Source of the DNA: Camellia lanceoleosa
Lineage: Eukaryota; Streptophyta; Magnoliopsida; Ericales; Theaceae
NCBI GenBank assembly: GCA_025200525.1
Contig: CM045762.1
Location: 30,832,196-30,896,195, forward strand
Length of the DNA stretch: 64,000 bases
Direction: 5' to 3'
Shown: piece after piece, positions 1 to 11,699 of the stretch
How positions within the stretch are numbered: position 1 is the stretch's first letter
How the letters are laid out: each line of letters opens with the position of its first letter
Program-made: the position numbers and the translations under genes
Notes under the pieces: generated by a model
What the model was told of the DNA's origin: nothing
The model's input: the letters and a program-made list of their open reading frames with translations, nothing else
Database searches by the model: none

Positions 1-2138
1 GGACTGTCTTGATTCTGTCTTCATACTTCATGTTCAAATAATGCATGCATTGCATAGCCATAGGTCATTCCATGTACCTAATTTCATGTTTCGGGATTCA
101 TTTCATGCATCGGGTGCCATTTTGCCATGCTTCGGGGCTGTTTTGCATCACTTTTTGCTACTGAAATTTGCATGCTAGTATGCCATATTCCATGCCTTGC
201 CATGTCTTGTTAGAGTGGCATTTGGTGCCTTAGGGTCGGTCCTCGGTTTGCGTGCACGCATCTCGAATGTCTCATTTTCATCTAATGGTTTCTTATGTGA
301 GTGTGGCTGAGGTCCACTTGTGTTGGTGTAAGTCCATTATGCATTGTGTATGCCATTTCATTTCATAGCATTGTGTATGCTAGGTTGTATGTTAACGCAT
401 TGTGTATGCCATGTTACCTCGTACATCGTGTATGCCATTTCATAGCATTGTGCATGTTAGGTTGTATCTTAGTTTGCATTCATGCATATCATGCATATTG
501 CATTGTGTTTGGGATAGGGGTTAGCCCGAGCACGGGAAACGAGGGACGTTTCGTACTCCGAGTGATGAAACGTGTCTCAATTCCCCAGTCACTGACACTC
601 CGGATTGTCCATGATGGAGTTAGGACTTAGTTGTATTTTCATGTGCATTCATTCCATATTGAGTTGTGCAATTCGACTCCTCGGCCATCATGCATCGAGA
701 TGCATGATTGGTGACACGAGGATCGAGGCATGCATACATGTGTGAAAATACTTTGCCATGCCCCTCTGTTGCTCTCATTGCGACAAATCAAGAATCGTGA
801 CCTTAGAAGCTTGGCACGCATTCCAAGAATAATTGCAAACAGAGGCTAATTGGGGCATCGCCATGGATTTCCGCGCAAAGACAACCCAAGCATACATCAT
901 TCATCATCTGAAGAAGAGTCAAGGCAGTCCCTGGCTTGCATGCCAGTTTATTGTTTTCTTAGTTAATTTGTTAATTAATTAGGGTTTTGTACATATTTGG
1001 ACTGTATTATTTACTCGGACTATATTTATTCAGGACTGTATATTATTCTTTCGGACCCTCTGCGCGAGGGCATAATTGTAATAAGTGTGCGTGTGTGTGA
1101 TGCATGTCTTCCAACCCCATGTCTTTCTTCCCTTTTATTTACCAGCTTATGATGGTTAGATTAGGGCATGTTTCAATTAGCATACAGTATGATAGCATGT
1201 TTGCATTCATTTATCTGTTTTGCATGCACCGGGCTCGGCGCATCATAATTCACTGCATTGTATTTCAATTCCAAGTTGAATATATGTTAGCTGTAGCATT
1301 CCATATGCCATGTTTAAAATAGCCGAACCTGCTATAGTTGCATTTTTGCATGTGTTGCATTAGGCATTTCTGTATAATTAGGATCATGCATGGATTTCTA
1401 ATTAGTTTCTGTTTTGGCTTGGAGTACTCGGTGAGTTTTTATGCTTTAGCATCCTTGCATGTGTGTGAGTGACTACCATGATAGCATGCTTACCATGAGG
1501 CTATGTGCTTATATGATATAACTGCCTGAAGATGAAGGTTGGGTTGTTTAGATTGGGACAAATCATCAACTGTGAGTTTTAAGCCCACTAGATAGTGGCA
1601 AAACCATCTTTTCTAAGCCCACCTGAGGGTGGCAAAATCTGCATTTTAAGCCTACCAGCGGGTAGCAAACCATCTTTCAAAAACAAACATGAAATGTTTT
1701 GTTCCAATTCAGGCGATCCAGTCTATACTTGTATACTGTGCGCATCACATAGTAAATCTAGGATAATAACCGGAATAAGAACACACAATGTTTTCAAAAA
1801 TAGATATCATGGTTAGTAGAGGCTGATCTTTGATCGGGCGAGCGGGGGTGCTCACGAAGTGACCTTCCCCAATCGTACCCAAGTTCCCGAGCCGAGGCAA
1901 CTTTGGTGATGACGGACACGTGGCCTTTGGCACCGAGTCAGGGTTTCCTAAATTTCCCAAAAATAAAATATGTAGGTGGTGACTCTGTATCTGGCAAAGC
2001 AGTCTATGTTTGGCACTTTTTTTCTAAAAATCTGTTTTCTCAAAACGATTTGCCGGATTTGGACTCTTTGGTTTAGATTAAGAATCGTGACAAAATCGAG
2101 TCCGAGCTGTAGCGAGGTCCCCCCGCGGGCTTGTTACA
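1..2138 (+). mobile_element. LTR-like block (3' part), opposite in orientation to element 1
   Basis: This non-coding block is the inverted, diverged counterpart of 19509-24082. Landmarks shared in opposite orientation include the stretch around 1060-1250 (GC-rich 'ctctgcgcgaggg', then 'ccccatgtctttctt'), the stretch at 530-720 and the stretch at 1830-2130. It ends in TTACA just before the tandem array. A GGTGGTGACTC sequence near 1974 resembles the tRNA-Arg primer-binding site of Ogre-type elements, so the true LTR edge may be there and not at 2138. The left part is GCATG/ATGCA-rich, with degenerate repeats at 330-500. No coding region is supported. Its start lies beyond the window. Confidence 0.5.
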
Positions 2139-3900
2139 GTGCACAGATGGGGCTCCGAATTCGGAGGCTTATCTTGGCCAATCATGACACGAAAGGCGCT
2201 CCGAATCCGGAGGCTTAATCGGCCAAAAAGTGTTATGCACTAATGGGGCTCCGAATTCAGAGGCTTATCTTGGCCAATCGTGACACGAAAGGCGCTCCAA
2301 ATCCGGAGGCTTAATCAACCAAAAAGTGTTATGCACTAATGGGGCTCCGAATTCGGAGGCTTATCTTGGCCAATCGTGACACGAAAGGTGCTCCGAATCC
2401 GGAGGCTTAATCGGCCAAAAAGTGTCATGCACTAATGGGGCTCCGAATTCAGAGGCTTATCTTGGCCAATTGTGACACAAAGGGCGCTCCAAATCCGGAG
2501 TCTTTATTCAGCCCAAACGTGACGTGCACGGATGGGGCTCCGAATTCGGAGGCTTAGGTGAGTTCTTTTGGTGTGGCTTTAGGTGAGTTCTTTTCAGACT
2601 TCATGAGTGGTGTCAAGGGTTTCCGTCGGGGATGGGAGAGCACAACCCCGATTGTCTCCTTTTGATTCTCAACAACATGAGAGTAACCCCTGAGACACTA
2701 TGGCCTCGACTGGGAACTGCCTGATTGTTCAATGTTGGGATCACTGGGAAGGCATATCAAAGAAAGTGCCTTTCTCATTTCCAGTGAAACTCTTTGACAA
2801 ACTACTTAAGTTGTCTGTAATAAGATGGCAGAGGCTTTTAGAATGGGGCTCCGAATTCAGAGGCTTATCTTGGCCAATCGTGACATAAAGGGCGCTCCAA
2901 ATCCGGAGTCTTTATTCAGCCCAAACGTGACGTGCACGGATGGGGCTCCGAATTCAGAGGCTTATCTTGGCCAATTATGATACACGAAGGAGGCTTCGAA
3001 TCCGGAGTCTTTATTCGGCTTAAACGTGACGTGCACGGATAGGGCTCCAAATTCGGAGGCTTATCTTGGCCAATCGTGATACACGAAGGGCGCTCCCAAT
3101 CCGGAGGCATAATCGGCCCAAAAAGTGTCATGCACTAATGGGGCTCTGAATTCAGAGGCTTATCTTCGCTAATCGTGACACGAAGGGCGCTCTGAATCCG
3201 AAGGCTTAATCAGCCAAAAAATGTCATGCACTAATGGGGCTTCGAATTCAGAGGCTTATCTTGGCCAATCATGATACATGAAGGGCACTCCGAATCCAGA
3301 GTCTTTATTCGGCCCAAACATGACGTGCACGGATAGGGCTCCGAATTCGGAGGCCTATCTTGGCCAATCATGATACACGAAAGGCGCTCAGAATCCAGAG
3401 TCTTTATTCGGCCCAAACGTGACGTGCACGGATGGGGCTCTGAATTCGGAGGCTTATCTTGGCCAATCGCAATACACGAAGGGCGCTCCAAATCCGGAGA
3501 CTTAATCGGCCCAAAAGTGTCATGCACTCATAGGGCTCCGAATTCGAAGGCTTATCTTGGCCAATCGTGATATATGAAGAGCGCTCCAAATCCGGAGGCT
3601 TAATCGGCCAAAAAGTGTTATGCATTAATGGGGCTCCGAATTCAGAGGCTTATCTTGGCCAATCGTGACACGAAGGGCACTCCGAATCCAAAGGCTTAAT
3701 CGGCCAAAAAGTGTCATGCACTAATGGGGCTCCAAATTTAGAGGCTTATCTTGGCCAATCGTGACACAAAGGGCGCTCCGAATTTGGAGTCTTTATTCAG
3801 CCCAAATGTGATGTGCACGGATGGGGCTTTAAATTCGGAGGCTTATCTTGGCCAATCGTGATACACGAAGGGCGCTCCGAATCCAGAGGCTTAATTGGAA
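2139..3900 (-). repeat. 97-bp tandem array in the 3' region of element 1
   Basis: About 16 copies of a unit near 97 bp are visible. The motif GGGGCTCCGAATTC recurs at about 2147, 2244, 2341, 2438, 2534, 2844, 2940, 3038, 3139, 3236, 3336, 3435, 3533, 3630, 3727 and 3823. Each unit has two similar halves: one with the palindrome TCCGAATTCGGA and one with CTCCGAATCCGGAG. A non-repeated stretch at about 2550-2840 interrupts the array. The apparent small ORFs here are artefacts of the repeat. Arrays at this position are known for Tat/Ogre elements. Confidence 0.9.
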
Positions 3901-3989
3901 GACTTTTGAACTGAATTTCGCAATGAGAAAACAGGAAACTTTGCATTGCAATAGTGAAATATGTATATGGTGAACCATTCAAAACAAGT

Positions 3990-5210
3990 ATCATCCCCCA
4001 CATGTCGGGTTTAATGATAGAATTTACGCAAGTGCGTTGAATTCCAAGGCTGTAGCAGACTCCTCCCAGACATATCTTTGAGCCGATATGCCCCTACTCC
4101 TGCGATTGAGTCGATCTAATAGGGGCCGTTCCAATTAGGACCCAATTTTCCATTAGCCAGATTCCTAGCAGCTGGAAGTACTTTCTTCAGGACCAACTCT
4201 CCTGGTGTATAACGGCGCAGCTGAACACGTTGATTATACGACTTAGCAAGTTGCTGCTGGTACCGTGCCATGGATGCAAGGGCACGGTCTCTTCATTCTT
4301 CAATCAGAATCAAATCCAAGGCCAGCATCATATCGTTTCGGCCCATATCAAAAACTTTTTATTTTAAGGTTAGGAGGTCGATTTCCAAGGGAATGATTGC
4401 CTGCGTTCTGAAGCATAAAGCGAACGACGTCTCCCCAGTGGACCGCCTCGGAGTAATGCGATGGGTCCATAACACACTCAGCAGTTCGTCGACCCATCTG
4501 CCTTTAGCTTTCTCCAGCCTCTTCTTGATGCCGTCCAAAATAGATTTGTTAAAGGCTTCAACTTGGCCATTACTCTGAGGATAAGCCAGGGTGGAAAAAT
4601 AAGGCCGAATACCATACTTGCTGCACAGTTCTCAGTAGACACCACAATCAAACTGGGTGCCGTTGTCTGAAATAAGTGCTCTCGGAATGCCAAATTGTGT
4701 TATGATATTTCTCCATACAAAACGCTTCACATCAGTATCTCGAATGTACGTTAGTGCCTCCGCTTCCACCCATTTTGTGAAATAATCTGTTGCGACAATC
4801 AAAAATCGCTTGTTGCCCAAGGCGCGAGGCAATGGTCCGACGATGTCAAGTCCCCATTGGGTGAATGGCCAAGGATTGGTTATAGAGCTAAACTCTTCAA
4901 CAGGCAGATGGGTTAAGGGAGAAAACTTCTGGCACTACTCACATTTTTTCACATAACACTTGGCATCAGCTCTTATTGTCGGCCAATAATACCCTTGTGT
5001 GACAGCTCGATGGGCTAAAGAGCGTCCGCCAGAATGGGCACCACAGCTACCTTCATGTATTTCAGTCAGGAGTTCCTCGACTTTATCCGGATGAACGCAT
5101 TCTAGGTATGGGCCAGAAATGGATTTTTTGTAAAGCTTTCCTTTCGGATCCAAGTAGTATCGCAGGGCTTTGTTTCACATCTTGTGTGCTTCTTTCTTAT
5201 CCGACGGGAG
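3990..5210 (-). pseudogene. Element 1 integrase (broken)
   Basis: On the minus strand, an N-terminal H2C2 zinc-binding region (HEGSCGAHSGGRSLAHRA, about 5060) is followed by the catalytic core. The core shows DYFTKWVEAEAL (about 4790), the SDNGTQFD motif with the second catalytic Asp (about 4660) and GQVEAFNKS with the Glu (about 4580). The end has a GPY-type C-terminus rather than a chromodomain. A TAG interrupts the zinc finger just after KKCE, and further stops lie in and after the core. In a live element the enzyme would insert the cDNA copy into chromosomal DNA. It follows the second RNase H directly, as in the Tat lineage. Confidence 0.85.
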
Positions 5211-5408
5211 TTATTCAAAAGATAGGAATGTAGCAACGGCGTCTATCCAACTCAGACCTGACTCTATGACATTAATCTGGACTTCTTCTGAAGGGACAAT
5301 GCTCGGCTGAAGAATGAAACCCACTTCATTTGTCCGTTTAATCTCTAAGTTAATGGCAGAGGCTAGGCAAGCCAAGGCATCTGCATGTGTGTTCTAATCA
5401 CGGGTTAC

Positions 5409-5726
5409 TTAGTTCAATTCATGATGACCAAATTTTGCCAACAAGGAATTTTTCGTTTTCATGTAAGCGGCCATACGGTCATTTTTGGCCGCGTACTCCC
5501 CCATTAGTTGATTGATCACAAGTTTTAAATCACAAAATATAAGCAAACGACGAGCACCCAGGAGATGTGCATTCCGCAAGCCAGTTAGCAGGGCTTCGTA
5601 TTCTGCCTCATTGTTCGATGCTTCGAAGCTGAGTTTGACAACCTGCTCAATTATTGCTCCGTCGGAAGCCATGATCACTACTCCAGCTCCGCTGCCGCGT
5701 TGATTGGACGATCCATCACTGTACAA
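5409..5726 (-). pseudogene. Element 1 second (archaeal-type) RNase H domain
   Basis: This 105-residue stretch carries the RNase H catalytic series: Asp in YSDGSSNQ, Glu in NNEAEYEALL and Asp in FCDLKLVINQ (the usual DSQL has become DLKL). It is separate from the normal gypsy RNase H at 5877-6194 and lies between that domain and integrase, which places the element in the Tat clade. Amber codons before and after it interrupt what was one pol frame. Its proposed role in the family is degradation of the RNA strand during reverse transcription. Confidence 0.85.
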
Positions 5727-5876
5727 CTACCAAATGTCCCCAACATCAATTCTCCAGTTCGTCTTAGGTTGAATTTGATCAGACTTCAAGTCGGCAATAC
5801 CCCCATTGAATTCGGCCACAAAGTCAACAAGTACTTGCCCCTTGATTGAGGTTCTAGGCAGGAACTGTATATCGTA

Positions 5877-6250
5877 CTAGCCGAGTTCAAGAGCCCACTT
5901 TGAAACGCGCCCTGATGCCTTTGCATTGCGGAGTACTGCTCGGAGAGGGTAGTCCATTAGTACCCTGATGGTATGCTCCTGAAAGTAATGCATCAGTTTT
6001 CTTGCTGCCATGATGAAGGCTATGGCGAGTTTTTCCAACGGAAGGTAACGTGTTTCGGCGTCAACCATTGCCTTGCTCACATAATACACTGGTTTCTGCT
6101 CCCCAAGCTCTTCCTTTAACAGTACGATGCTGACGGCCCGGTCGGAGACGGCCAGATATAAAATGAGTGGGTCGCCTGCCGATGATGTTATCAATAGTGG
6201 AACTGATTGGAGATAGGTCTTCAGACCGTTGAAAGCGGCTTCATACTCAG
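5877..6250 (-). pseudogene. Element 1 first RNase H domain
   Basis: This is the RT-connected RNase H region typical of gypsy elements. Motifs include YLAVSDRAVSIVLLKEE, PVYYVSKAMVDAETRYLPLEKLA and HYFQEHTIRVLMDYPL. It continues the RT frame after a TAG near 6273, and another TAG at 5877 follows WALELG. The domain itself is otherwise uninterrupted over 105 residues. Confidence 0.85.
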
Positions 6251-6272
6251 AGGTCCATTCAAAAGCTTTACC

Positions 6273-7080
6273 CTACTGTAAGGTGTGAAAGAATTGTTGG
6301 CAACGGTCCGTAGAACGACTGATGAACCTATTGAGTACGGCGGCCATCCCCATCAACTTCTGAACCTCCTTGATCGATTGAGGGGAGCCGAGTTCTAGGA
6401 TTACTGTGATTTGCCTCGGGTTGGCTTCGATTCCTCGGTGGTTGACAATGTAACCCAAGAATTTGCTAGAGCCGATCCCAAACGCACATTTGGAAACATT
6501 TAACTTTATTCTGTATTTGCGTAAAATGCCGAATGTCTCTTCCAGATCGACTAGATGATTTTGCTCTTCTTTGGACTTGACCACCATATCGTCAATGTAC
6601 ACTTCCATAGTGTGGCCGACTTGCTCCTTAAACATGGCAGTGACTAGTCTTTGGTAAGTTGCCCCGGCATTCTTCAGCCGAAAAAGCATAACCTTATAGC
6701 AGTAGGTTCCTCTTGGGGTGAGGAATGCAGTTTTGTCTTGGTCCTCCGAATGCATGGCAATTTGATGGTAGCCTCTATAGGCATCGAGGAACCTCATACG
6801 CTGATGACGTGCCGTAACATCTACAAGTTGGTCTATTCGGGGGAGGTGAAAACAATCTTTGGGGCAGGCTTTGTTTAGGTCCGTGAAATCAACGCAGACT
6901 CGCCAAGTCCCATTTTTCTTATTCATAACCACAGTATTCGAGAGCCATGTAGGGTAGGTCACTTCCCTGATTGCCCCAGCGTCAAGCAACCGGTCAACCT
7001 CTTCAACAACGGCAACAGTGTGCTCTGCGGCTGACCGTCGGCTTTTCTGAATAATCGGCTTTCATTTAGGGTCAACGTTT
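6273..7080 (-). pseudogene. Element 1 reverse transcriptase domain
   Basis: This is the longest intact pol piece of element 1, 238 codons at 6273-6989, and the RT family similarity begins slightly upstream. Visible motifs are WRVCVDFTDLNKACPKD, FLDAYRGYHQIAMH, LKNAGATYQRL and the catalytic box [11 protein letters not shown] with its Asp pair. The FGIGSSKFLGYIV and FISRS motifs follow. It would synthesise element DNA from RNA in virus-like particles. The frame is closed upstream and downstream, so no full polyprotein can be made. Confidence 0.9.
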
Positions 7081-7559
7081 AAACGGTGCTGCAAAACAGA
7101 TGGATCCACACCCGGCATCTCATATGGTGACCACGCAAATACATCAAGGTTGCCGAGCAAGAAGGAAATTAGCTGATGCCTGTCGGCTTAATTCAGGGAG
7201 GCGCCGACCATGAAGAACCTATCTGGGTTTCCGTTAATTTCAACTCAATCTAGGGAGCCGCCCAACATCGTTGAGGCTCTCTCGATCCGACACCTCAATA
7301 GAATTCACTTCCAACTCTTTTGGTGTCTTTGCAGCAAGGAGATAACATGCTTATGCCGATTTCTAGGAGCCACGGATTTGCTCAATGTCGCGTTCTGTCG
7401 GGGAAACGAAGCAATTGATGATAAGTGCTTGGCACGGCCTGCATGGTATGCAACCAAGTTTGCCCCATGATGAGATCATACGGTGAAAGCAGCTTGACGA
7501 CCAAGAATTCCACATCCACTATTCGGGAGCCCGCTCGAACTAGTAGTGTGATTCTGCCC

Positions 7560-8101
7560 AACGGGTATTCCGAATTAGCGTTGAAGCCAAATAATAGCTA
7601 AGGAGCCGGAGAGAGGTCTGACTCGACGAACCCGAGTTTGATGAAAGTCTTGCAATACATAACCTCCGAAGTACTCCCCTAGTCTATGAGAACGCGTTCA
7701 ACGGTCAATCGGTTTACGCGTAGTTCGATGACCAATGGATCAATGTGGGGGAGCGTTACACCGATTAAATCAGAATCATTGAAGCTAATATTCGGAGCTT
7801 CATGGGGCCATTTGGCTAGTGTTATTTGTTTTTGGGGACCTGGATGCGACTGAATTGCATGCACGGTTGGGGCTATTGGCAGGCTGTATATCATATGGAT
7901 GACGCCGAGCGGAGGTGAATCATGTCGTAGGGCAATTGTTTTGGTTGAGTTGTTCTTTCGGACGTGTTGCTGGAGCCGACCGTCTTGTACCAACTCCTCA
8001 AGGTAGTCTTTCAAAGCATAGCAACTGTCGGTATCATGACCGTGATCTTTGTGATATTCGCACCGCCTATCCTGTCTCTTCATGTCGAGAGGTCCTACCA
8101 T
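7560..8101 (-). pseudogene. Element 1 gag zinc knuckle and protease
   Basis: The upstream end has a zinc-knuckle-like motif, CEYHKDHGHDTDSC, followed by LKDYLEELVQDGRL, as in the Tat gag C-terminus. A linker leads to the protease, where RVLID is followed immediately by TAG at 7679-7681. This is where Tat proteases normally have the catalytic Asp-Gln-Gly, so the most likely change is CAG to TAG. The copy therefore lost its protease at the active site. Protease sequence continues in frame beyond the stop (GSTSEVM). Confidence 0.8.
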
Positions 8102-8257
8102 TTTTTATGGCCATTTGAAGAACGGAAGGTGTTGAACCTTAGCAATAACCACACTGATTGGCTCCAATAACTCCGTGTATTTCTTGTCAACGCACCTTGC
8201 GCGCCTATTATCTACTTGAAGCTGCTCATTAGCTCGGTGTGGACACTGGTCGTTTAA

Positions 8258-9396
8258 TCAGCGTGAATCCCGTCTTCTATCTCGCTTAGCCCAATTCCGT
8301 GATTCAGGGCTCCGTGGTGGTACAGCGTTTATCGGTTGCACGACTTTAGGCGGGGCCGATTTAGCAGCTTTATGCCCGTCTTTGACCCGGAGGGCATCGT
8401 CTTCTACTTTGTAGTATTCCTCAACTTTTTTCATCAACGCCCAAACTGTTTTTGGGGGCCGTCTAGTCAAAGAGCTGTGGGGGGCACTATCTGGATGTAA
8501 CCCCATCTTGAAGGCGGTAATGGCCATAGAGTCATTGCAGGCATCATCTACCAGATTAAAACATTCCCAATACCGCGCCGAATACGCACGAGGGGTTTCC
8601 CCCGGTTAAATCTGCATTGCCCACAGAGAATCGGCTTGCTTCGGCTGGACCTCATTAGTGATGAACCTTGCCCTGAAGGATTTTTAGAGTTGGTGGAAGC
8701 TCTTGATTGAAGCCGGCTCCAGTTTATAATACCACCTGACAGCCAATAGTTCCAAACTGCTGGGAAATATTTGGCACATAAGGGCCTCGTCGTCTGTATG
8801 CAATGTCATGGCTTGCTTGTAGTGACGGATGTGATCAGTGGGGTCTGATTTTCCATCGTAGAGAGTGAACAACGGAGCTTTGAACTTTTTGGGCAGTACC
8901 GCCCTTGCGATCCGTCGCACAAAGGGGTCATGTTGGTCCTCTTCATCCGAGTCATCTCGTCTCGTTTAGTCCTTGCACGCAGACTCCCTTCAGAAGAACT
9001 GGAGACTACTACTTGTCCCTTCTTTTTGGAATCTGGGGATGACGAGTCAGAATCACTGCTACTGTCTTGTCTCCGAATTCGGGATCGTCGACCATCCTTT
9101 CTTAAAGGTCGTCCCGGGTCTTGGCGCGCAACTTGTCAGGATTTTGCCACCTCCAAGGCCAAATCTTGTCGAAGGCGCTCGTTCTCAGCCAACATGTTTT
9201 CCAACCTCTGTTCATTTTGCTTTGCTGGCTCCATAATCGCTTGCATTGCCTCATGTGTTGATGTTGAGGGTGAATCGAAGTTCAAGGCCCTTCCTGCGGT
9301 AATATTCTCTGGCCCAAGCATATTGCTTGGAGTGGTTTCATCTTACGGCGTAGGGTCGCCAACGACTGCCGGAGGATCTTCCGTCACGCCCGCCAT
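8258..9396 (-). pseudogene. Element 1 gag
   Basis: The probable start is the ATG at 9396, about 20 bp downstream of the PBS region, but a TAA closes the frame after 17 codons. Further in, a coiled-coil-like stretch (EQRLENMLAENERLRQDLALEV) precedes the retrotransposon gag core at 8920-8684 (FTLYDGKSDPTDHIRHYK, MCQIFPSSLELLAVRWYYKL). A downstream piece at 8527-8258 contains LTRRPPKTVWALMKKVEEY. The piece order and the PF03732-type core support gag. Several stops separate the pieces. Confidence 0.8.
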
Positions 9397-9414
9397 GGAT
9401 GTGCTTGAGTATTC

Positions 9415-9429
9415 CCACAGACGGCGCCA
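9415..9429 (-). other. Primer-binding site of element 1
   Basis: On the minus strand TGGCGCCGTCTGTGG lies two bases after the LTR end CCCCACA. The first eight bases match the 3' end of plant tRNA-Asp (CGGCGCCA). The same 15-mer occurs in element 3 at 50910-50924, so it is a family signature. Confidence 0.8.
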
Positions 9430-9431
9430 AT

Positions 9432-9921
9432 TGTGGGGAAATGGTTCTGGAAATACTCTTTTGATCCAATGGAAAGCTCAAGATCCTCAGCTAGTCACCT
9501 GAAAAGGAATGAACACTCCGGTCAGGGGTGCCAGAATTAGCACTCTGACGGTTAAGTCAGTATCTTCTCTCTCGGTTGCTTCTTTCTTAAGTTAAGTGTA
9601 CTAGTTCTCACATACCTCTCTCTGGCTGATGTTCTTCTATTTATATTTTTTTTTTCTTGGGCCTCAGGGCTGGGCCCACCTTCAATTCGCCGTATAACTA
9701 TTTACTCGGCTCCTTTTGTTGCAACCCGCTCTTCACTCGGCCCCTTACTCAACTGGTTATTTGGCCGAATAGGGTAGGATTTGTATGTATAAGACGGGGC
9801 CGAATGCGATGTATATATTTCAACTCTCCAGATCCAATTATTCGGCCTCTTTACGTCTCCTAATATTCGGCCTCCATAACTGTCATGTTGTACGATGTTG
9901 ATTGTATTATATGGTGAGTCC
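9432..9921 (-). mobile_element. 5' LTR of element 1
   Basis: On the plus strand the LTR begins TGTGGGGAAATGG directly after the PBS region. On the minus strand it therefore ends in CCCCACA. It is related to the solo LTR at 28855-29383, sharing the segment around 'agttagcactctgacg'. A TATA box (TATAAATA on minus) lies at 9638-9645. The outer edge is approximate. Confidence 0.7.
9638..9645 (-). promoter_or_regulatory. TATA box of the element 1 LTR
   Basis: TATAAATA on the minus strand lies about 205 bp before the LTR 3' end. This is a reasonable place for the LTR promoter and R region. Confidence 0.5.
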
Positions 9922-10021
9922 ACCGAAAAGTTTGATGTGTCTTTACCTTGAATGTGATCTTGAAACTTATTTCTCTAAATATATTGTTTAAATTTGTTTA
10001 TTGATTAGGAATTTTATTTTA
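9922..10021. other. Short AT-rich segment between element 1 and a MULE
   Basis: No coding signal is seen. It was contiguous with 14579 onward before the MULE insertion. It may be an intron of a CACTA element, because 14594-14690 reads like the last exon of a gene (AG acceptor, short open frame, stop). Confidence 0.35.
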
Positions 10022-11699
10022 GGGCAAACTTCACCTTACCCCCTATGGTTTTGGCCATTTGCAGATTACCCCCCCTGACTTTCGAATATCACCACATAAC
10101 CCCCCTGTGGTTGATGGAGTAAAGTGCACAGTTAACACTATTAATGATAGACGTAAAAAGACCAATTTACCCTTGTATATATAACCCTTACAGTGAAGCA
10201 AAAATCAAATGAAGTATCTAAACCGCATCCTTGCAATATTATTAAACTAAATAGTTCTCATATTTTCAAATCGGTATTGTTCTTGATGTGGGATTTTGTT
10301 GACATTTCAACTGCTCCTCTATTGGAATAATCTAAGAGTTACAAAATCATTCTGCTTTTAGATCACAAAAGTCCTTCTAAAAATCATCACATCAATTTAC
10401 ACAAAATCATCACATTTTCAGTTACAAAATAAATCATCACATTTGCAGTAGGGGAAATATGATGATTTTGATTTTGTTCTCTTTCTCTTAATTTCTTGTA
10501 ATAGTAACACATCAATCTAGACAGAGAAACAGAGAAAGAGAGAGAGAGAAGAAAAAAAAAAAGAGGAAGAAATAGAGCAAGTTAGCAAACTTTCCAGTGG
10601 AATCCAATGTATATATATAATCTCTTTTGATTTCAATGAAGATCCAGCTGACTTACTTCTTCCATGCGCCACCACCACCATCGGTGTTGCCGCCGCCACT
10701 GCCGTCGACTTCCCATTTTCTTCAATTGAAGATAAAACCAAGCAAGAAGATGAAGAGGATGAGGAAGTGATGAAACCCAGTAAAAGCTCTTGCTTCCGTA
10801 CTTGACAGATTTAGATCTAGAAACTCTCCAGCCAAACGCCGCTGGGTTCAGACTCTTACTGTCATCCACCACCACCGTCGTCGTAGCAAACTCCTCCCTC
10901 TTCTTTGATCTCTGCGACAACGAACCCACCGACAAGGAATCACTTTTGTCTCTCTTTCTAGCTTTCTCTCTCTATCTCTCTCTCTCTCTGTCTCTCTCTT
11001 TCTCTCTGCAGTATTTTTGAATTTGAATTAGATTCTCCTTCTCGTTGTCTTTTCAAAGGTGCATAAAACTTTCAATTTCTATTTTTTGGTGTTCATGAAT
11101 TATGATTGTAGTTTAGGTTTTGAAATAAAATTGAATTACTTATTTGGAGAAAGAGAACAAAGTCAAAATCATCACATTTCCAGATTTGATGATGAAGATG
11201 AAGAAAATAATATGAGGGTATTCTTTGGAAATTGATGATGAAGATAAGGGCATTTTAGTCATTTAATTCGGAGAAAAAATTATATTTTCATGCCCAACTG
11301 CACCACACTCGTGTGTACTGCACAGCCTTTTAAAATAGATAGAAAAGCTAACTCTGCACTTTACTCCATCAACCACAAGCGGGTTATGTGGTGATATTCG
11401 AACGCCAATGGGGTAACCCGCACAGAGCCTAAACCATAAGGTGTGTTTGTTTTGAAGGATTAAAGTGTGGGATTAGACTATTAGTCCTACCAGACTAATA
11501 ATCCATTGTTTGTTTCAATTTTTTTGCTCCGGACTAATAGTCCCCCCAGACTATTAGTCCCATATTTGTGGGACTATCCTATCCCATGGGAGGAGGTGAG
11601 ATTATTTCCATGGGATTGGTATCCCATGGGATTAAGCTCTGAAATGTCTATTTTACCCCATGCTATTACTTAGCAAACAATTAGAAAAGGGGTAAAATA

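Larger units (their letters stand above)
1..9921 (-). mobile_element. Element 1: Ty3/gypsy, Tat lineage, partial
   Basis: Read on the minus strand, the order is LTR (9921-9432), PBS (9429-9415), gag, protease, RT, RNase H, archaeal-type RNase H, integrase, tandem array, LTR-like block. A second RNase H between the RNase H and the integrase is the hallmark of the Tat clade. The 3' LTR lies beyond the left edge. Every protein domain is recognisable but is broken by stops, so the copy is dead. Its right end seems to sit in CACTA-like DNA that resumes at 9922. The exact right border (9921, ending TCCA) is inferred from LTR length and not from a target duplication. Confidence 0.8.

Noticed and set aside
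4270..4578. Plus-strand ORF of 102 codons
   Set aside because: It is the shadow of the minus-strand integrase of element 1.
8930..9502. Plus-strand ORF of 190 codons
   Set aside because: It lies antisense to the gag start, PBS and LTR of element 1. No domain is recognised.
10517..11020. Genes in the MULE interior
   Set aside because: The overlapping ORFs on both strands are driven by CT and CAC/ACC repeats and match no protein I recognise.
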